From Chamaea fasciata (lineage: Eukaryota; Chordata; Aves; Passeriformes; Sylviidae): a stretch of 64,000 nt of DNA. The stretch is from the NCBI GenBank assembly GCA_029207755.1, contig JARCOQ010000003.1:43606144-43670143 (forward strand). The letters run 5' to 3'. The notes under the pieces are model-generated. The model made no database searches. It saw only the letters and a list, made by a program, of their open reading frames with translations, and had not been told where the DNA came from. Positions 42,827-57,400 of the stretch are shown here, in pieces. The first letter of the stretch is position 1, and each line of letters begins with the position of its first letter. The position numbers and the translations under genes are program-made.

Positions 42827-45338
42827 GAGTTTTGGACAGAAGAATCCCAGGCTGTAGTTAAGGACACAACCTGGTCTCACTACATGAAAAGCCTTAGTTT
42901 AAGAAAGATGGAGAAGTCCTGCTTCACTTGAATTGAAAGCTGAAATCATCCTCAAAAACAAGTAGGAAAATCTTTCCTAAATGTTTATCTTGCTGTCTTC
43001 CCAAGGCAATTTGAAATACAAAATAGCACACTCTGTAAATGCCTAAATCAACATTTAGTTTTTTCACATTCTGTTATTTGTCAAAATGTAAACAGCTAAT
43101 AATTTTTTAAAAAGAAGTGAATTAACTGTGTCACATTAGTAAGTCCTATTACGTTAAAAAGACAAAAAATAAAAAAAACATTCTCAGGAATAGAACTGAA
43201 TAGTCTCTCTTGTTCTCTGTGTTATCTCAGTGTGGGTGTTTTGGCTAAGAGAGATGAAAATCTGTGAGCAGCAATTCGGACTTCCGTGTCCCAGCTTGCT
43301 CAGGGAGCAGTATGCTCATTTGGAGTTTCTGATTTGAATAAATTACATTAAATTAACAGCACAATGGGGAAAACAAGGGAAGCACAATCAGGGAGCTATT
43401 TAGAAATACTCTACCAAACATTATTAGCAAAGTTTTATACTGTGTACTCTTCATCAAGAGTGACTAGTGCAGTTGTGAATGTCTGTTGAATTTAGATTCT
43501 TTATTCCCCAGTGCCTGGTAGAAGAAAAAAATATTACCACCGTGTTTTGAAAGCATGCAAAGCTTTTTGTGGGGTAAGCTTGCTTAAAAATTGCTGTCAC
43601 TATGACTAAGACATGGCACTTCTAGTGTTCCCTGATTAAGAGAGTGGCAAACTGACATTTTCAATGTGCAAACAGAAATCAGTCATGACTGTGTAACAAA
43701 CTCTGCATAACTACAGGTGACAGTAATAGACAATATTTCAGATTTTGTTTGTATTTTAAAAAATAAGTGCAAACATAAACATGACTGAAATACAGACAGA
43801 ATCTGTGAAGACCCATAAAGCTTTTAGGAACAAAGGTGGATGCAGCTTGCTTAGGGCCTACAGTATGAAATGAAGACACATCATCTTTATCCCCAAGTGA
43901 TCATATCCTTTACTGAAGTTCCACAATGCTGAGCTAATTAAAGCTCAAACCTTAATTAGGGTAAAGAAAACTTACGCCCTTTATGATTTGAAATTAAAAG
44001 GAATTTAATTGCTATCATCTGCAATGCAATTTTTCATATTGGATCTAATGATCATTGTGAAATTGTGCATGTGCTTTTGTAATATAAATAATTCAACCGT
44101 TTGACTTAGAATTTTTAAATGGAACAAGGACAATTCCATTTGCTGAACTAATGACCTGCAAAATTTCAGATATTGTTAGATAGGAAGATGGAAGATCAAT
44201 GCTAAAACTACGTTTTCGAAACATGTCTGCAGTACAGTTTTCAGTCTAGTAGAGCAGCAGTTATTTAAGCAAACATCTCTGATTAATTTAATAAGCATCC
44301 TTCGTTATCTCATTCTCATTGCTAACACTAGTCTTTCCACTGTGAACAGTAGCTTCAATCTACCCAAGTAACTCTGTAAAAAAAAATCCTTCTGAAAAGA
44401 CTTCTAACTCTTGCAAAAGCATGCAATAATTCACAGCAGTGTTTTGTGATATGCTCATGAGGTCAACATTTTCAAAAGAATTAACAAATAGCGGAACTTT
44501 CAACTCTGGCATGCTAATTTTTTGATCCTGTAAAGAGGTTTTTTAAGAGTCCTAATGAGTTTTAGGACTAAGTAAACTATCATTCAGACATTCCACTGAT
44601 GCACATCAGTGATAAACTTCTCTGGAGACAGAAATTTACCCCTTTCTCCAGGGAACATGGTAATGAAACAAATATTGAAAACTGGCATAATGCTAGCAAA
44701 CTCTGCATCGCTTTCACTGGTGATCTTTCACTCTAAGCTAAGAAGCTTAAAATTTTTCTCTAGTCCTATTTTATGATCAGAGTATAGTGGAGGGGGATTG
44801 TGTTAAAGCAGAGCTTTGTCTCATCTCTTCTATTCCTCTTCTTCTGCTCTTCCACCCCAGCCCTTGCCTTCTCACCCCAGCAGAGACAAAGCAGAACAAC
44901 AGTTCTGAGGGTGAAGGCTTGAAGCAGGTGAAGCTTCTGCTGGAGTGTGGTCCAAGAGTTCAGCAAAAAGTGTGAGCTCAAGTTACCTCACCAAGTTGTG
45001 ATTCCTCCTTTCTCATCCTCCTGTACAACAGCACAGAAATAAACCAGGAAAAGAATTTAACTTCTCCTCCACTCTTCCCATAAATGACGGGGAACTCCCA
45101 ATGTAACACCAATTAACTGCGCCTTTCCATAAGAAGCTTGAAACTTCCAGGTGGGCATGGACAGCAGTTTGAGCTGATGCCCCTTGTGTAGAAGAGCTAA
45201 ATATCTCCACAGCAGATGCAGCAATCAATATAGAACCATGTCTTTCTTCTATCAGAAACTAAGGGATGCTAGCTAGGTGATAGTCACACATATAGTAGGA
45301 ATATTTTAGAAAAAGAAACCAAGCAAAGAAGCCTGAGC

Positions 45339-45385
45339 AAAAAAACCCAAACAAAACAAAGAATAACAAAACCAAACACCACACC
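45339..45385. repeat. A/C-rich low-complexity tract
   Basis: A runs broken by C and CCC, ending in ACCACACC. Confidence 0.85.
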
Positions 45386-45599
45386 AGAGTTGGCCCTGGA
45401 CAAATACTTTCAAATCTTAAGTACTTTCCCATGTTTTCTCAAGGTATCAGTTGAGCCTAATTCTTTCAATGAAACAGCTTAGATTCCACAGAAAGACAAA
45501 GTCTGACCTGACTGATGCAGAAAGGGTTTGGTAGTTTTTAAATAAACTCAACTGGAGCACACTTCAAGAGTTAACAATGTAATAGAGAGGAAGGAGCAC

Positions 45600-45850
45600 T
45601 GAGAGGTTAAGGTTAAGGGCAGCACCACAAGGAAAACAGACTGAAAATAGGAAAAGAAAAATGTTAAGGCTGACATTAGGAAAACATTTATTATCATGAG
45701 GGTGATTAGATAATGGAATAATTTCCCAAAGGAAGTTGTTGAGTCAACCACTAGAGGCATTCAAAGGAAACCGAGATAAAAACACCAGGCGATTGATCTG
45801 GAGGACAGTCTTGCACTAATGACCCAAGAGGCTCTTTCAAACTCATTGAG
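45600..45850 (+). mobile_element. Old CR1-type LINE 3' fragment
   Basis: The order GCTGACATTAGGAAAACATT, GAGGGTGATTAGATAATGGA, TTCCCAAAGGAAGTTGTTGA, then GATTGATCTGGAGGACAG follows the diverged CR1/L3 3' UTR pattern. It has no clear tail and looks older than the 39322-40107 copy. Confidence 0.7.
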
Positions 45851-45984
45851 GATTCTCCTCTTGAAAACAACAATCCTGAACTTTATATAGCAACACGTGA
45901 ACAAAAAGTAGATGAAAAACATTGCACAAAGCCAGAAAAAACACTTAAAAGTCTTTTTTTCAATTTAACACATTTTTTCCTCTA

Positions 45985-46317
<333 letters not shown>

Positions 46318-46659
46318 TCAAGTCATACGGTATTAAATTAAGAGGCTTTTAAACACAAATATCTGTACTAGATGTATTTTAGATTGCTATGCATATCTAA
46401 ATCTATATTTTTATTAAAAGGGTATAGAAATAATATTAGAAATCATCACATTTACTTTACTTATGTGAATTTTTGTATTTTTCCCTTATCATTATTACAC
46501 ATTTGTAAGTTGTAAAACAGAACGAACTCTGTACTAAAAAGAGTAGTAATGACTACTAAAACCCAAGAATCTAGACCAGACATTTTCATATCCCTCTTAA
46601 AATAAAATTTCAGTCCAGGAAATACCTTGGCACTTTCATTAATACATTACTGTAATTTG

Positions 46660-46690
46660 AAAAAACAAAACAAAACAAAACAAAAACCCC
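46660..46690. repeat. (CAAAA)n simple repeat
   Basis: Five or so CAAAA units ending in AAAAACCCC. Confidence 0.9.
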
Positions 46691-49349
46691 TTAAGCTCTT
46701 TTTTTTTTAATTACAAAAAATTTCATTCAATGACAGAATTTATATTTTTACTTGTAGTTTCATTATGCGCTGCCAAAATTCTGTATAGAAACATAGATGT
46801 GAAGTGTTTGAAATTCTTACCACTGTTCTTGATCAGAAAGTTGGCTATTCTATATAGTAATTCATCAGATGAAAAGAAGTTTGTTGCACCTATGTCTTCC
46901 AAAATGTGGGGACTTCAGTGTGTGAGTGAGAAATAGCCCAGGTATTTGCAAAATGCATGCAAGGTTCTCCATCATCTTGCTGCTAACCAGGAGAATACCT
47001 GCTGCCATGACTGACACTTGGCAGACTAGAAAGCTCTCAACAGGTTTCCACCATTCTAGCAAGATTCCTATTTTACAAGTTGATTTTATATTATGTGGCA
47101 TTTATTCATTATTGTGTATCTCCTGTAATGCAGATGCAACTTTATTTTGAGCACTGGTCATTCTAAAGGATCAGCAGAGCATTACTGTTGGAATGAAACA
47201 CCAAACTAACCCAATTTTCCACCTTGTCAAAGCTGTTCTTTTCAATTTGCCCCACATTTCTGATTGGAAAACCTAATGACTAAGCTAAATAGATTCTGAA
47301 GCCACCAGAAGCCATGCCAGTGTATCCTATATTAACCAGCTGTATATCTCATTCTTCAGAAAGCAGCAAATTCTTGCTACATGGAGAAATTTTCACATGG
47401 AAACTTACAGATTATAGAGAAAAAGGAAGACATTTTTGTCACTGTGCCTGTTGCTATGATGACCTCTCACCAAAAAATGACACTTAACAAAATAATGCAT
47501 CCAGAGGTAACAGAAAATAATATGCTCATTATTCCTTCCTCTTTAAAAATACTGCCACACAAGGTGCTTTTCCTGAGGCCTTAACTCCTGGGAAAAGATG
47601 TAAGGTAGCGTGAGAAGGGGAGGATGATTCCAGTGCCTCTTTGGCAGGTAACAGGGGCAGGCCCTGTCAGCATGGGTCCTGTTAATAACCAGCACATCAA
47701 GGTCTGAAGAGCTCAAGCAAACTCCTGACTATAAAGGATCTGTTCTGCCTCCTCAAGAGGCAAATTGCTGCAGTCCTTTAAATCACAAGGCAAGGTGAAG
47801 CTTCTATAAAAGATAAATTGAATTTGAGGAAAACTCTGACATCAAATCACACAAAATGTATCACCTCAGACACTTCCAGACATTGAGTGGGAGAGTGTCT
47901 TCCTGCCCTACAGCATGATGTGGTCTGATCCTTGGGTGGTCTAAGGAATAACTAAGGAATGTTCCAGCAACAGAAAACAGGTATTTATGCATTAAAGAAC
48001 TGCAAGTACAACCCTCAGCAGCACTGTATATGGAAGTAGCAAGGAGAATCCAGGATCCCTCACGGGTTTACAGAGTTAAGAAAGAGGTAGGATCTGAAGA
48101 TGAATGCTTTGTGTGTGGCATTTGGATGGCAGCTGTAGGGAGAATGTATTAAAGAGAACCAGAAGAAAAGGGAGTTTCATGGATAGACCAGAGTTACAAG
48201 GAAAAAGAGAAAGCAGGTTTTACACAGGTGATCACACAGACAACAAGGGGGATGGGAAAGGAAAGGACCGCTGTGGTATTCCCCCACAGGCCAAACAATC
48301 AGAGGCAGACAGATGTAATTACTTTCTTTAATCTCAAGACTTCTGGGGGTCTGACTCATTTCTTCCGAACACTTGAGGGAGGTGATACTTTAAAGTGCAA
48401 TCTAGCTTGGAGGAATGACTATGTAAAAATAGCACCTTCCTAACCCTACATACTTGCTCCGCGCATGTGTTCAGTCACGTCTGCTAGCTGGTAACAAATG
48501 GCTTTCTGACTACTTTTAATTCTCCCAGCCTTGCAGAACTAAATAGAGGGATAAGTGTGGATTCAGTGTGGACCCTGGACAATACACCTGAATTCTTGAA
48601 GCACCTAGGCTGTAGCATCTTCCAGGAAGGGCAGAAAAAATGTCAGTGGGGACGCAGAGGTTATCAATGAGTCAGTGGAGAGAGTCTCTCTGGAAAAGCA
48701 GCTGTGTGTGGGAAATACGCAGAAAATCTGACTAATGTCCTAGTCCAAGTTTCAACCCCGAAAAGCAGGGGCTGCCGTTTCCTTATAGTTGTGTAGTTCC
48801 TAAATCTGTGTTGCTCCTCAAGAGAGAGAAATAACTAAACCAACACGCAATTTTTACATCAAAGTTCTTTTATCTAATATTTGAAAGTAGGAATCTGTAT
48901 TATTATGGATACTGAGGAACTCTCCTCCACCTCCCAGCAGTTTTTCTTGATACTGGAACATTCCAAGGCTGTTTCTTTGTTTTATCATCTGCATCACTGT
49001 CATTCTGATAAAAAGACTGCAGAAACTCTGCTCACTGGGGATACTGCAGTCACTAAGCCTGCTGAATATCTGCAGTAGGCAAGTCACTGACTAAAATACT
49101 TACCATAAAAGGCTGTCAGCAAGGATCATACTGTGAGACCATGGATCAGCATCACCAGTTCTGCTTAATATCTAAGACATCAGACATCATCAAAACTTGT
49201 ACCCACACCTTTCTCAAACCACTCTTAATACAGGACTACTCACCTTTCTACACTGTTTAATATTTTATTCAGCCTTAAAAGACTTGTGTGGTAAAGCTTC
49301 TGATAACTCCTTTGGGAGACTACGGCATAGTGTTAAAAATCCTCAGTTA

Positions 49350-49460
49350 GGAAATGTTTCCTGATATCCAGCCTAGATTTCTCATTTTCATCTGATTAAT
49401 TCTAGTTACCCCACTGAGTTTATGCCCATCAAACACCTGCAGCCTGGTATAGTGTGTCTT
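49350..49460 (-). mobile_element. Possible CR1-type fragment, antisense
   Basis: GGAAATGTTTCCTGATATCC followed by AGCCTAGATTTCTC resembles the reverse complement of the CR1 'AGG-x-TGGATATTAGGAAA' region. It is short and diverged. Confidence 0.5.
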
Positions 49461-49738
49461 GCTTTTAATTGGCATTCAGACCTTCCATATATATCTATAT
49501 ATAGCTCTTTAATCTTTTCATTTCACTCTCTCTCACTGGAGATGTATTTTAGCATGCTAAGGTAGTTTTGCATTTTTCTTGCAGCAAAGCCAATGATTAT
49601 TGTATTTTGAACTAATATGCATGAAAGCAAACTGCGACAAGATTATAGGCTTACTTAAAAACAAATTCCATTTCTCAGTCTTCAGTCTAAAACCAAATAT
49701 TCTACTAAATCACATGCTTTGAGTTATAATCTACTTAC

Positions 49739-49880
49739 TGTGTACCAAGCTTCTTGTATTTACTAATTGAGAAAGCATCAATGGTGAGTGCATTCAGTAT
49801 TATGGCTGGATACAAAATGTATTTCTCAAAGCACTGTAGCCACACATAAAGCCTTTCAAACCACATCAAATGAGCAGCAT
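49739..49880 (-). CDS. PCNX2: PCNX2 exon W5 (transmembrane segment)
   Basis: The exon has 142 nt. The acceptor is CATTTCAG|ATGCTG and the donor GGTACACA|GTAAGT. With the G from W4 it reads DAAHLMWFERLYVWLQ, then CFEKYILYPAIILNAL, then TIDAFSISKYKKLGT. The motif MWFE(R/K)L-x-VWL-x-x-x-E-K-x-I-x-YP-x-I-x-LN is a pecanex signature. One hydrophobic helix runs from about KYILYP to LNALTI, preceded by an amphipathic, aromatic-rich stretch. The exon ends with CA; the C that opens W6 makes it CAC (His). The sequence matches PCNX2 closely in the FERLYVWLQCFEKY region. Confidence 0.95.
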
Positions 49881-51980
49881 CTGAAATGGAAATTCAGATA
49901 ACAGATCATGTCGTCAAATCATCAGCATTTTTTGCACTGGAGTACCATAGAAGACACAAGTTAGCTCACATTAATAAATAAAGCCAACCAATTTATGAAA
50001 CAATGGAATTCGTAATTCTTTGGCAATAGAGAAATAATTTTGTTCTCTCAGTTTCGAGAGTATCGGTTTTGCTACTTGTAACTGCACTCCTGAGACACAT
50101 AAAAAAAAAAATAAAAGATAGTACATGCTAGATGGTAGTTTTTATATCATCCAATTATTTAGCCAGTATATTAAATACTAGTGTCAATGGATGCAATGAC
50201 CCCAGAGAGGCCCTCTCCAGCTCTGGCATCGACCTGCTGAATCATCTAGAAAACCTCATTTGAACTCTGTGCCTTTACTTCCCCATCTTACAGTAGCAAA
50301 ACACTGTTCATTAGACTGCAAGTTATCACTGACCTCACTGATAAATGAAACACCCCTTGAGATCTAAAGACCGAAGAATTACCAGGAGCTAGAAACTGTC
50401 ATAGATCTTTCCCAAAACACTTAAACAGACACTGTAAGAAGTTTCTGCCAGGATCACATCTCACATCATTCCTCTCTAAGGAATTGCTTTTTTTTTTTCA
50501 GCAGACTTTTCTAACAATACAACAGTGCTCAATATGAGTATTAAACAAGAACCAAGCGCCTCATGCAATCCAACTGCTATGACAACTTTGGTGAACTGAG
50601 TGCAGAAACACCTGTGTACAAACAAAAGCAATGCCTTTTTCTTCAAAGCTCATCAAGACAAGGTTATTGGAAAAACAGTGAACACAAAAAGGCAGAACTT
50701 GGTGTTAACTCTGAAATAAAAATGCCAGCTACTGAATCTCCAATAATCATCCCTGCAAAATGAAAACAATTATATGTAGACACCCCCTCTTTCATACGCA
50801 CCTTTTCAGTGACAGACAAAGAAAACATGCTGAATCAATGGTTTTCTATGTTCTACAGGCACACTTGTATATTGCATAGGCTAAGAGAAAGATCTAAAAG
50901 CAATCCTTCTGAATTAGGTTGAAGTAATGCTTTGCCAGTACCTTAAGCTAAGGCAATTCTCTTGAAAAAATCGCCCTTCAGAAAAAATAATTAATTTCTG
51001 TTTCTTGCTAAAACATAAAAATATTTCCTCTTCATTACCTAAAGGCCACCTCCTAAAAGTTCATACAAACAGCAAAATGTCCATCTTGGAACCTAGCTGT
51101 TATTCCCCACTCCTCTCTCCTCCTGAGTTCAAGAACTTCAGCCATGTCCAAAGCTGCGCTCTGTGTAAGAATTCAAGCTTCAGTAAAGAGGTAAGCACAT
51201 CAGATAAACCAACAGAAGGTAGGTGCAGTAGCAGAGAGAGATCTGTTCAGACAATGGAGACAGAAAAAGAGCTCACATTCTAAAGTGTACAGGGAAAGAC
51301 GTGGATGATTTGAAAATGGCTTACACAAACCTGTGGGTTATAAAAGCAGTAGTGGGGAGGAAGGAGAAGAAAAAATAACCTATTATATCAGGGTTTCTTT
51401 CTCATTTAGTCCTGCACTAGTTTCTACATGTCTATTATACCATAATCTCATACATCTTGACCTAAGCCTTTCGTCCTGCAGCCAGCCAAGGCAATGACAA
51501 GTAATAACTGAGTTATCTCACAGGAGCATCACAAGAACTGGTCTGGTAATTGCTATTCTACGGAACACCTTAAAGTTCAAGCAGTTCATCCAGAGCCTAT
51601 GCAACAAAGACATTAATAAACTTATGGAATTTTGTCATTGCCAGTTGTTTGTCTAATTGCAAGCAGTTATTTGTCTTTCAACAGTACTACCCTTGTCAAA
51701 TAAATAGATTGAAATTAAAATCTATGCAGTACAAACTCCTCAGTTTGTGTACTTCTCCTTTCATTGTCCACACCTGACAACTATGAGGCACTACTTTCCT
51801 TTTTCCAAGTTTCTCTTTCTATACAAACAGGAAACATTTTAAAGTTTAATTCCTACATTTTTATCACAGGACAAAAGAAAGAAGACAGCCCATCAGACAT
51901 ATCTATCAAAGAGATTACCTTTTCCACAGTCTGTCTCATCTCAGACATGAAAAAAACCACTGCAGCAGCCTAAGGGATTG

Positions 51981-51985
51981 TAATA

Positions 51986-52019
<34 letters not shown>
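51981..52019. repeat. (AT)n followed by poly-T
   Basis: A run of alternating TA, about 20 bp, continues directly into about 18 T. Confidence 0.95.
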
Positions 52020-52021
<2 letters not shown>

Positions 52022-52570
52022 CGCTTGTTTTCTAACACAGAACACCAGCTACACTGCAATAATACTTAGACCCCAAAGTACAGGAATGGGCCACATATAA
52101 ATGAGGACTGCAAAAGAAGCAAAAAAAGCTTGTTCCACACAGTGGGCAGCATGAGAAATGCAGCTGGATCTCAAAACAGAAGGAAACTCATCTGTGGAAA
52201 TCAGTCCAGCAGGTCTCTACCTTCAACCTTTTCAAATGCTGAGTCACTGCATTTAGGAAAACAATGTTTTCTAACAAATGAAGACAGACTTAATCAGGAC
52301 AAGGTAAAGAAATCCTATAATGGTCTTTTATGATTAAGTGCTGAAACAAACAGTGCAACTTGGGTATTTATCGGACTTACTGGTTATCAGGGACAGAAAG
52401 TCATGGACACTGTTTTCAGCTGGGCATGGTGCTTAATAATACTTATGTTTCTATTATACTTTCCTTGGCATATTGCAGTAAAAGTTAAAAGGCAACCTTC
52501 CATCAAGTCTCTTGGGTACTTTTTTTCATACCCAACTCTTGTTTGAAAAGTAACCATTTTGAAACATGTA

Positions 52571-52585
52571 ATTTTTTTTTTTTTT
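52571..52585. repeat. Poly-T (15 nt)
   Basis: A homopolymer followed by AATAAAAAAG. Confidence 0.92.
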
Positions 52586-53161
52586 AATAAAAAAGATTTC
52601 AATCGTTAATGGTTTTCCAGAGAGTAATCTGAACTCTTTTGCAGTCTAGTTGAAGAAAAAAGTCCCTCAACAGACTGTTCTGCAAATGCTGCCTTCAAAC
52701 ACTTCAGAAACATATCTTGAGAATTATTAAGGCGTGGGATCCATCAAGAAATGACAAGCAAGCTTTTGGCTGGTAGCAAAGGCAAGAAGAGAGCTAGGGT
52801 GGAGGGGGGAAGCTTTGCTTCTTAAAGCACACTGCCTGCTTCAGAAATAACTCTATCAGAACAGGAAATCAGATCTCGACATACTAAAATATTGACTGAT
52901 ATTCACATGCATCAAGGCACTACCCACTGAAGCCAGCAGACATCAGCAACAACAAATCTTAAAGAAAATTTCAGTCCTTTTCAATTTTAATGCTTCTCTA
53001 AAAGTGTTACAATTGAAATTAAAACACCTAAATTCCACTACATTTGCTGATATGACAGAAAGTAGAAAAAAATATGCATCAATTTCATCAATCTTTTAAG
53101 TTTTTAAATAATGTAGAATGCCAATGTATTAGGCATAAACTATATTATGTCAAGCAAGATT

Positions 53162-53220
53162 AAAAAAAAAAACCCAAAACCAACCAAACAAAAAAAAACC
53201 CCAACACCCAAACACCACAA
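53162..53220. repeat. A/C-rich low-complexity tract
   Basis: A runs broken by CC, CCC and CCCC; it abuts the CR1 fragment that starts near 53270. Confidence 0.92.
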
Positions 53221-53269
53221 TTTCAAGCAACCTTTTTTACTGTAGGCTGACTGAATGTTATTACAGCTT

Positions 53270-53420
53270 GTCCAGAAATGTTTCAGAGTCTCCATGCTTG
53301 AAAATATTAAAAATTGGACACAGCCCTGAGCAACCTGCTCTAGCTGACCCTGCTCTGAGCAGGGGCACCAGACTAGACAATCTCCAGACGTGTGCCTGGT
53401 CTCAGCCCATCTGGGCAGTG
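53270..53420 (+). mobile_element. CR1 LINE 3' fragment
   Basis: It contains TTGGACACAGCCCTGAGCAA, CCTGCTCTAGCTGACCCTGC, TCTGAGCAGGGGCACCAGAC and TAGACAATCTCCAGACG, in CR1 3' order. It lies about 200 bp downstream (in the transcribed direction) of the W4 donor. Confidence 0.8.
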
Positions 53421-53621
53421 GCCTGAAAAGACAACTCCTACAGGTTCACAGATCTGCTGGCGGTGCAGTGGAAAAATTAAAATTATCAGATACATGTGCT
53501 ACTCAAAAGTAAAAGGGTAATTTATTCTCCCAGCTCTGTTACTCCTGGATTTTTCTTTTTGTTCTTCAAACCAAGGCAAGCTGGAAGTCATTGCATCCAC
53601 TGTTTAGAAAAGACTGGACTA

Positions 53622-54312
<691 letters not shown>

Positions 54313-54405
54313 CCTTAATGACAGAAACACAGTACTGGCACTGACAGCAAATGACAGAACAGCAACTGCTGTGCAGACAATGAGATCTGATTTCAAGATT
54401 TCTTT
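54313..54405 (-). CDS. PCNX2: PCNX2 exon W3 (transmembrane segment)
   Basis: The exon has 93 nt, exactly 31 codons, in phase 0 at both ends. The acceptor is TTTTCACAG|AAAGAA and the donor TTAAGG|GTGGGT, which is weaker than consensus. The peptide starts KEILKSDLIVC and ends ASTVFLSLR. From DLIVC to VFLSL is a continuous hydrophobic stretch of about 23 residues, a clear membrane helix. The SDL-x-VC start and the VSxSTVF core are typical of the family, and the AVLSFAVSASTVFLSL wording points to PCNX2. Because the exon is symmetrical, skipping it would keep frame but remove one helix. Confidence 0.93.
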
Positions 54406-57400
54406 CTGTGAAAATAATTATTTTACATAAAATTAGTAAGGCAGCACTATTTTAACCAAAGTAAATTACTCCGTTCTCAATTACTTACACTCTGCATTGC
54501 GATAAGGCTAATTGGCACTCCCTAATACGAAAGTATTTTCTCCACTCTGCTTTGGGAAATTATTTCTCCACACCCCAGGTTTGTTGAAGTAATCACATTT
54601 AAATTCTTCATGCCTAATTTTTAATTATATTTTTAAGTAACAAAATTATAATATTGGAGAAATGAAAGCAATACATTTTAATACTGAATCTGATTCTGCT
54701 TCAGGAATATAACTCTGTCCCATTATGACTTTCTTATTTTTGGGAATCAAAATTCTGGTTCCATTTCTTATTTTAAAGAACTAAAATTTCTTATTCCTTT
54801 TCTCTTGCATTACCGAAAAAAGTCATGCTTTCCATAATGTCTTCTAAGGCACAATATTAATACATTTATTGTGTTCTAAAGTGACATGTCCCATTCTCTG
54901 ATTTTCTTTATTGGAAGTCAAATTGCAGCAAGATTTTGTGGATTTTAGACAAGGTTTTTTTTCCAGTGTCATTGAATGATAATGAAAGGACAGGTGCCCT
55001 TATGTAAAGATCTGTAACTATGGTAGGAGTAACTTTGTTTCTAAAGACTGGGAATATCTCTGTCTTTACCGAAGGTTTTTCTTGTGATTAAAATGCCATT
55101 CTCAGTAAATAAATAAACAAGATAGCTTGTGATCTGTGCAGTCTTCTGAATTGTACTTAGAGGTCACCTAAAGGCTTTTGTGAGTAGATGAAAATCTTGT
55201 CTTAGATTTATGAGAAGAGCATTTAGGTTCAGCACTCAGTACTGCTGCTAAGTTACCAAATGAGAAACTATTTGTAGCTCTTGGTTTAGAAGCTGACTTA
55301 TGCTTTAATTCAAAGATACCTAGAAACAACATGTGAAAAGCAACACTTTTGTCAGAACCAGAGGTCCATCTGACTTCCTGGTGGTGCAGTCTAGGTAGGC
55401 TTAATGTATCTCATCAGAAAGAAAGAAAGAAAACTAAAATAATGATGGTACAGCAAACCTACGAATAAAGGAGATAAAAAGAAAGCAAGCAGAACAAGCA
55501 AAGAACAGAAGGGTTGCAAGTTACCGGGGAAGCTGGTAGCAACCTCTATATTTAGGCTGCCTATCACTCCCTGTTATGAAAGATGCTTCTCAGTAAAAGG
55601 TCACCAGCATCAGCACTTCCACTTACTGCAGCAACCCTTTGAAATGCAGCAGGACTAAAAAGCCTTCAGGCTTGGAAAATACTTTTGCTTTGTCCCAGGA
55701 GACTCCAATACGGCTTAGCTGAAATCTCAAGTGACCACCATGGTCTTTGCCCTTCCCAGGCTGCTCAGGAGTATGTACATACCTCCACTCTGAGAGCCAT
55801 CCTTCTCTGGACAGGCCTCTACTCTCGATGGGCTACATTCGGTGGGAAGTTGTAGGAGCTGAGCTAGATCTTTGTAAATCCTCCTGACCATCTTTCCAAA
55901 GCACAGCCCTGCTAGCCTTGCTCCCTGGCTGTCGCATTCAACAGAGAAACCACAACATGAGGGAAGTCACAGGAAAAGCCTTCTCTTCCCTGATCAAACC
56001 TTTGCTCCCTGCGTGCCCCCACAGGACTTCTCTGTTCAGTTCTCTCACAACTTTCTCTCACTAGCAAGTAGCAGTACTGAAAAAACACTGTCTAATTAAA
56101 ATGATTAATGGGATTATTACCAATCTGTGCAATGGAAATGATATTTTTAACCCTTCCAGATATTTTTAAAGATGCTGCATACAAAATCTACGTAAAACAG
56201 CAGTAGCTGAGAAAATTAGCAGTGTCAAATTTATATGGCACTATTTCAGCCCTTTTGTGAATACACAGCATGAAAAGTCTTGATCAAGTATCATTTTCTG
56301 CACAGCTGAATTCAACTACTCAGTAATCTAAAACAATCTTCTAAGAACAACAAACATGCTGCAATCACATTCACAGGCTCTTCTGTACAACCCAAAAGGC
56401 TTACTATTAAAAGGACTGATTTCTCTCACAATCAGATGACTGAAGAAGCTGACACTTTAAAAACCATGTAAAATGTTAAGAATTTAGCTGTAAAATCAGC
56501 AGAGGTAATAACGATGCACATTTTGTGGAGGTGGCATCCTAACTTTCCAGGCCAGGCCAGATCACCAAAGAGAATCTTTTCAAACATTACATTCAGAAGG
56601 GAACATATTACACAAATTACATTGCACAGGACTTATATTTCTCATCTTTCATTTTGCAATTGTCCTTTTTACAGTGCTCTTATCCCTTTTGACAATCCTA
56701 TACAGAAAAAGGCCTATGTTTTAAAGGAAATTATTATTATTCAGATATTCAACCCCAAATTTGACAATTGCTTTCCATTTCTGGCAATATTAAAAGTGTT
56801 TAAAGTAACACATATATCCAGGCTTGTCCTTCTGCCCTTGCACTGAAGTGTTTCAAAATGTAAATATACTGCTCAGGTGCTGACTTGCTCAAAAATCCCC
56901 ACAGAAGCTCCCTCTTGATGTGGCCAACACTTTCAAGCTTCTCACAAAATTCAGGCTTTTTTCCTTCTAAAACAAAGCTGAGCAGTGGTTGCCTCTGTTC
57001 CGTGTGACTGCACAGGGGACAGGGTCCCCCAGGAAATGGCAGTGATCTCTCTGGCTGAGAGGGACTCACAGCTACTCTTCAGGAGAAAACCTTGGGCTTC
57101 TACCTTCTGGGGATGGATCTGTGGCTTCTGGCCTTCCTGTGGAAGGCAGCAAGCTCCTGAAAAGCATGTGCCTACCTTGGACCCAACTGTCTAAAGCAGG
57201 ATTTTGGATGTCATTCCCAAGGCCAGAAACTTATGAGTTGAATATTGAATAACTCTATAGCGTGACGCTTGAGCCCTTCACTACAGTGGGTCCAAAAATG
57301 TAAAAATTAAGCTCTATTCACAGTTCAAACCTCTCCAGTGAGAGATAGCCACTGTTACAGTTTGGGCTGAAAGCCATTCTACACTCTCCATTTTACAATC

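Noticed and set aside
55340..55395. Resemblance to an old amniote repeat (GTCAGAACCAGAGGTCCATC)
   Set aside because: Too short and diverged to call without a repeat library.
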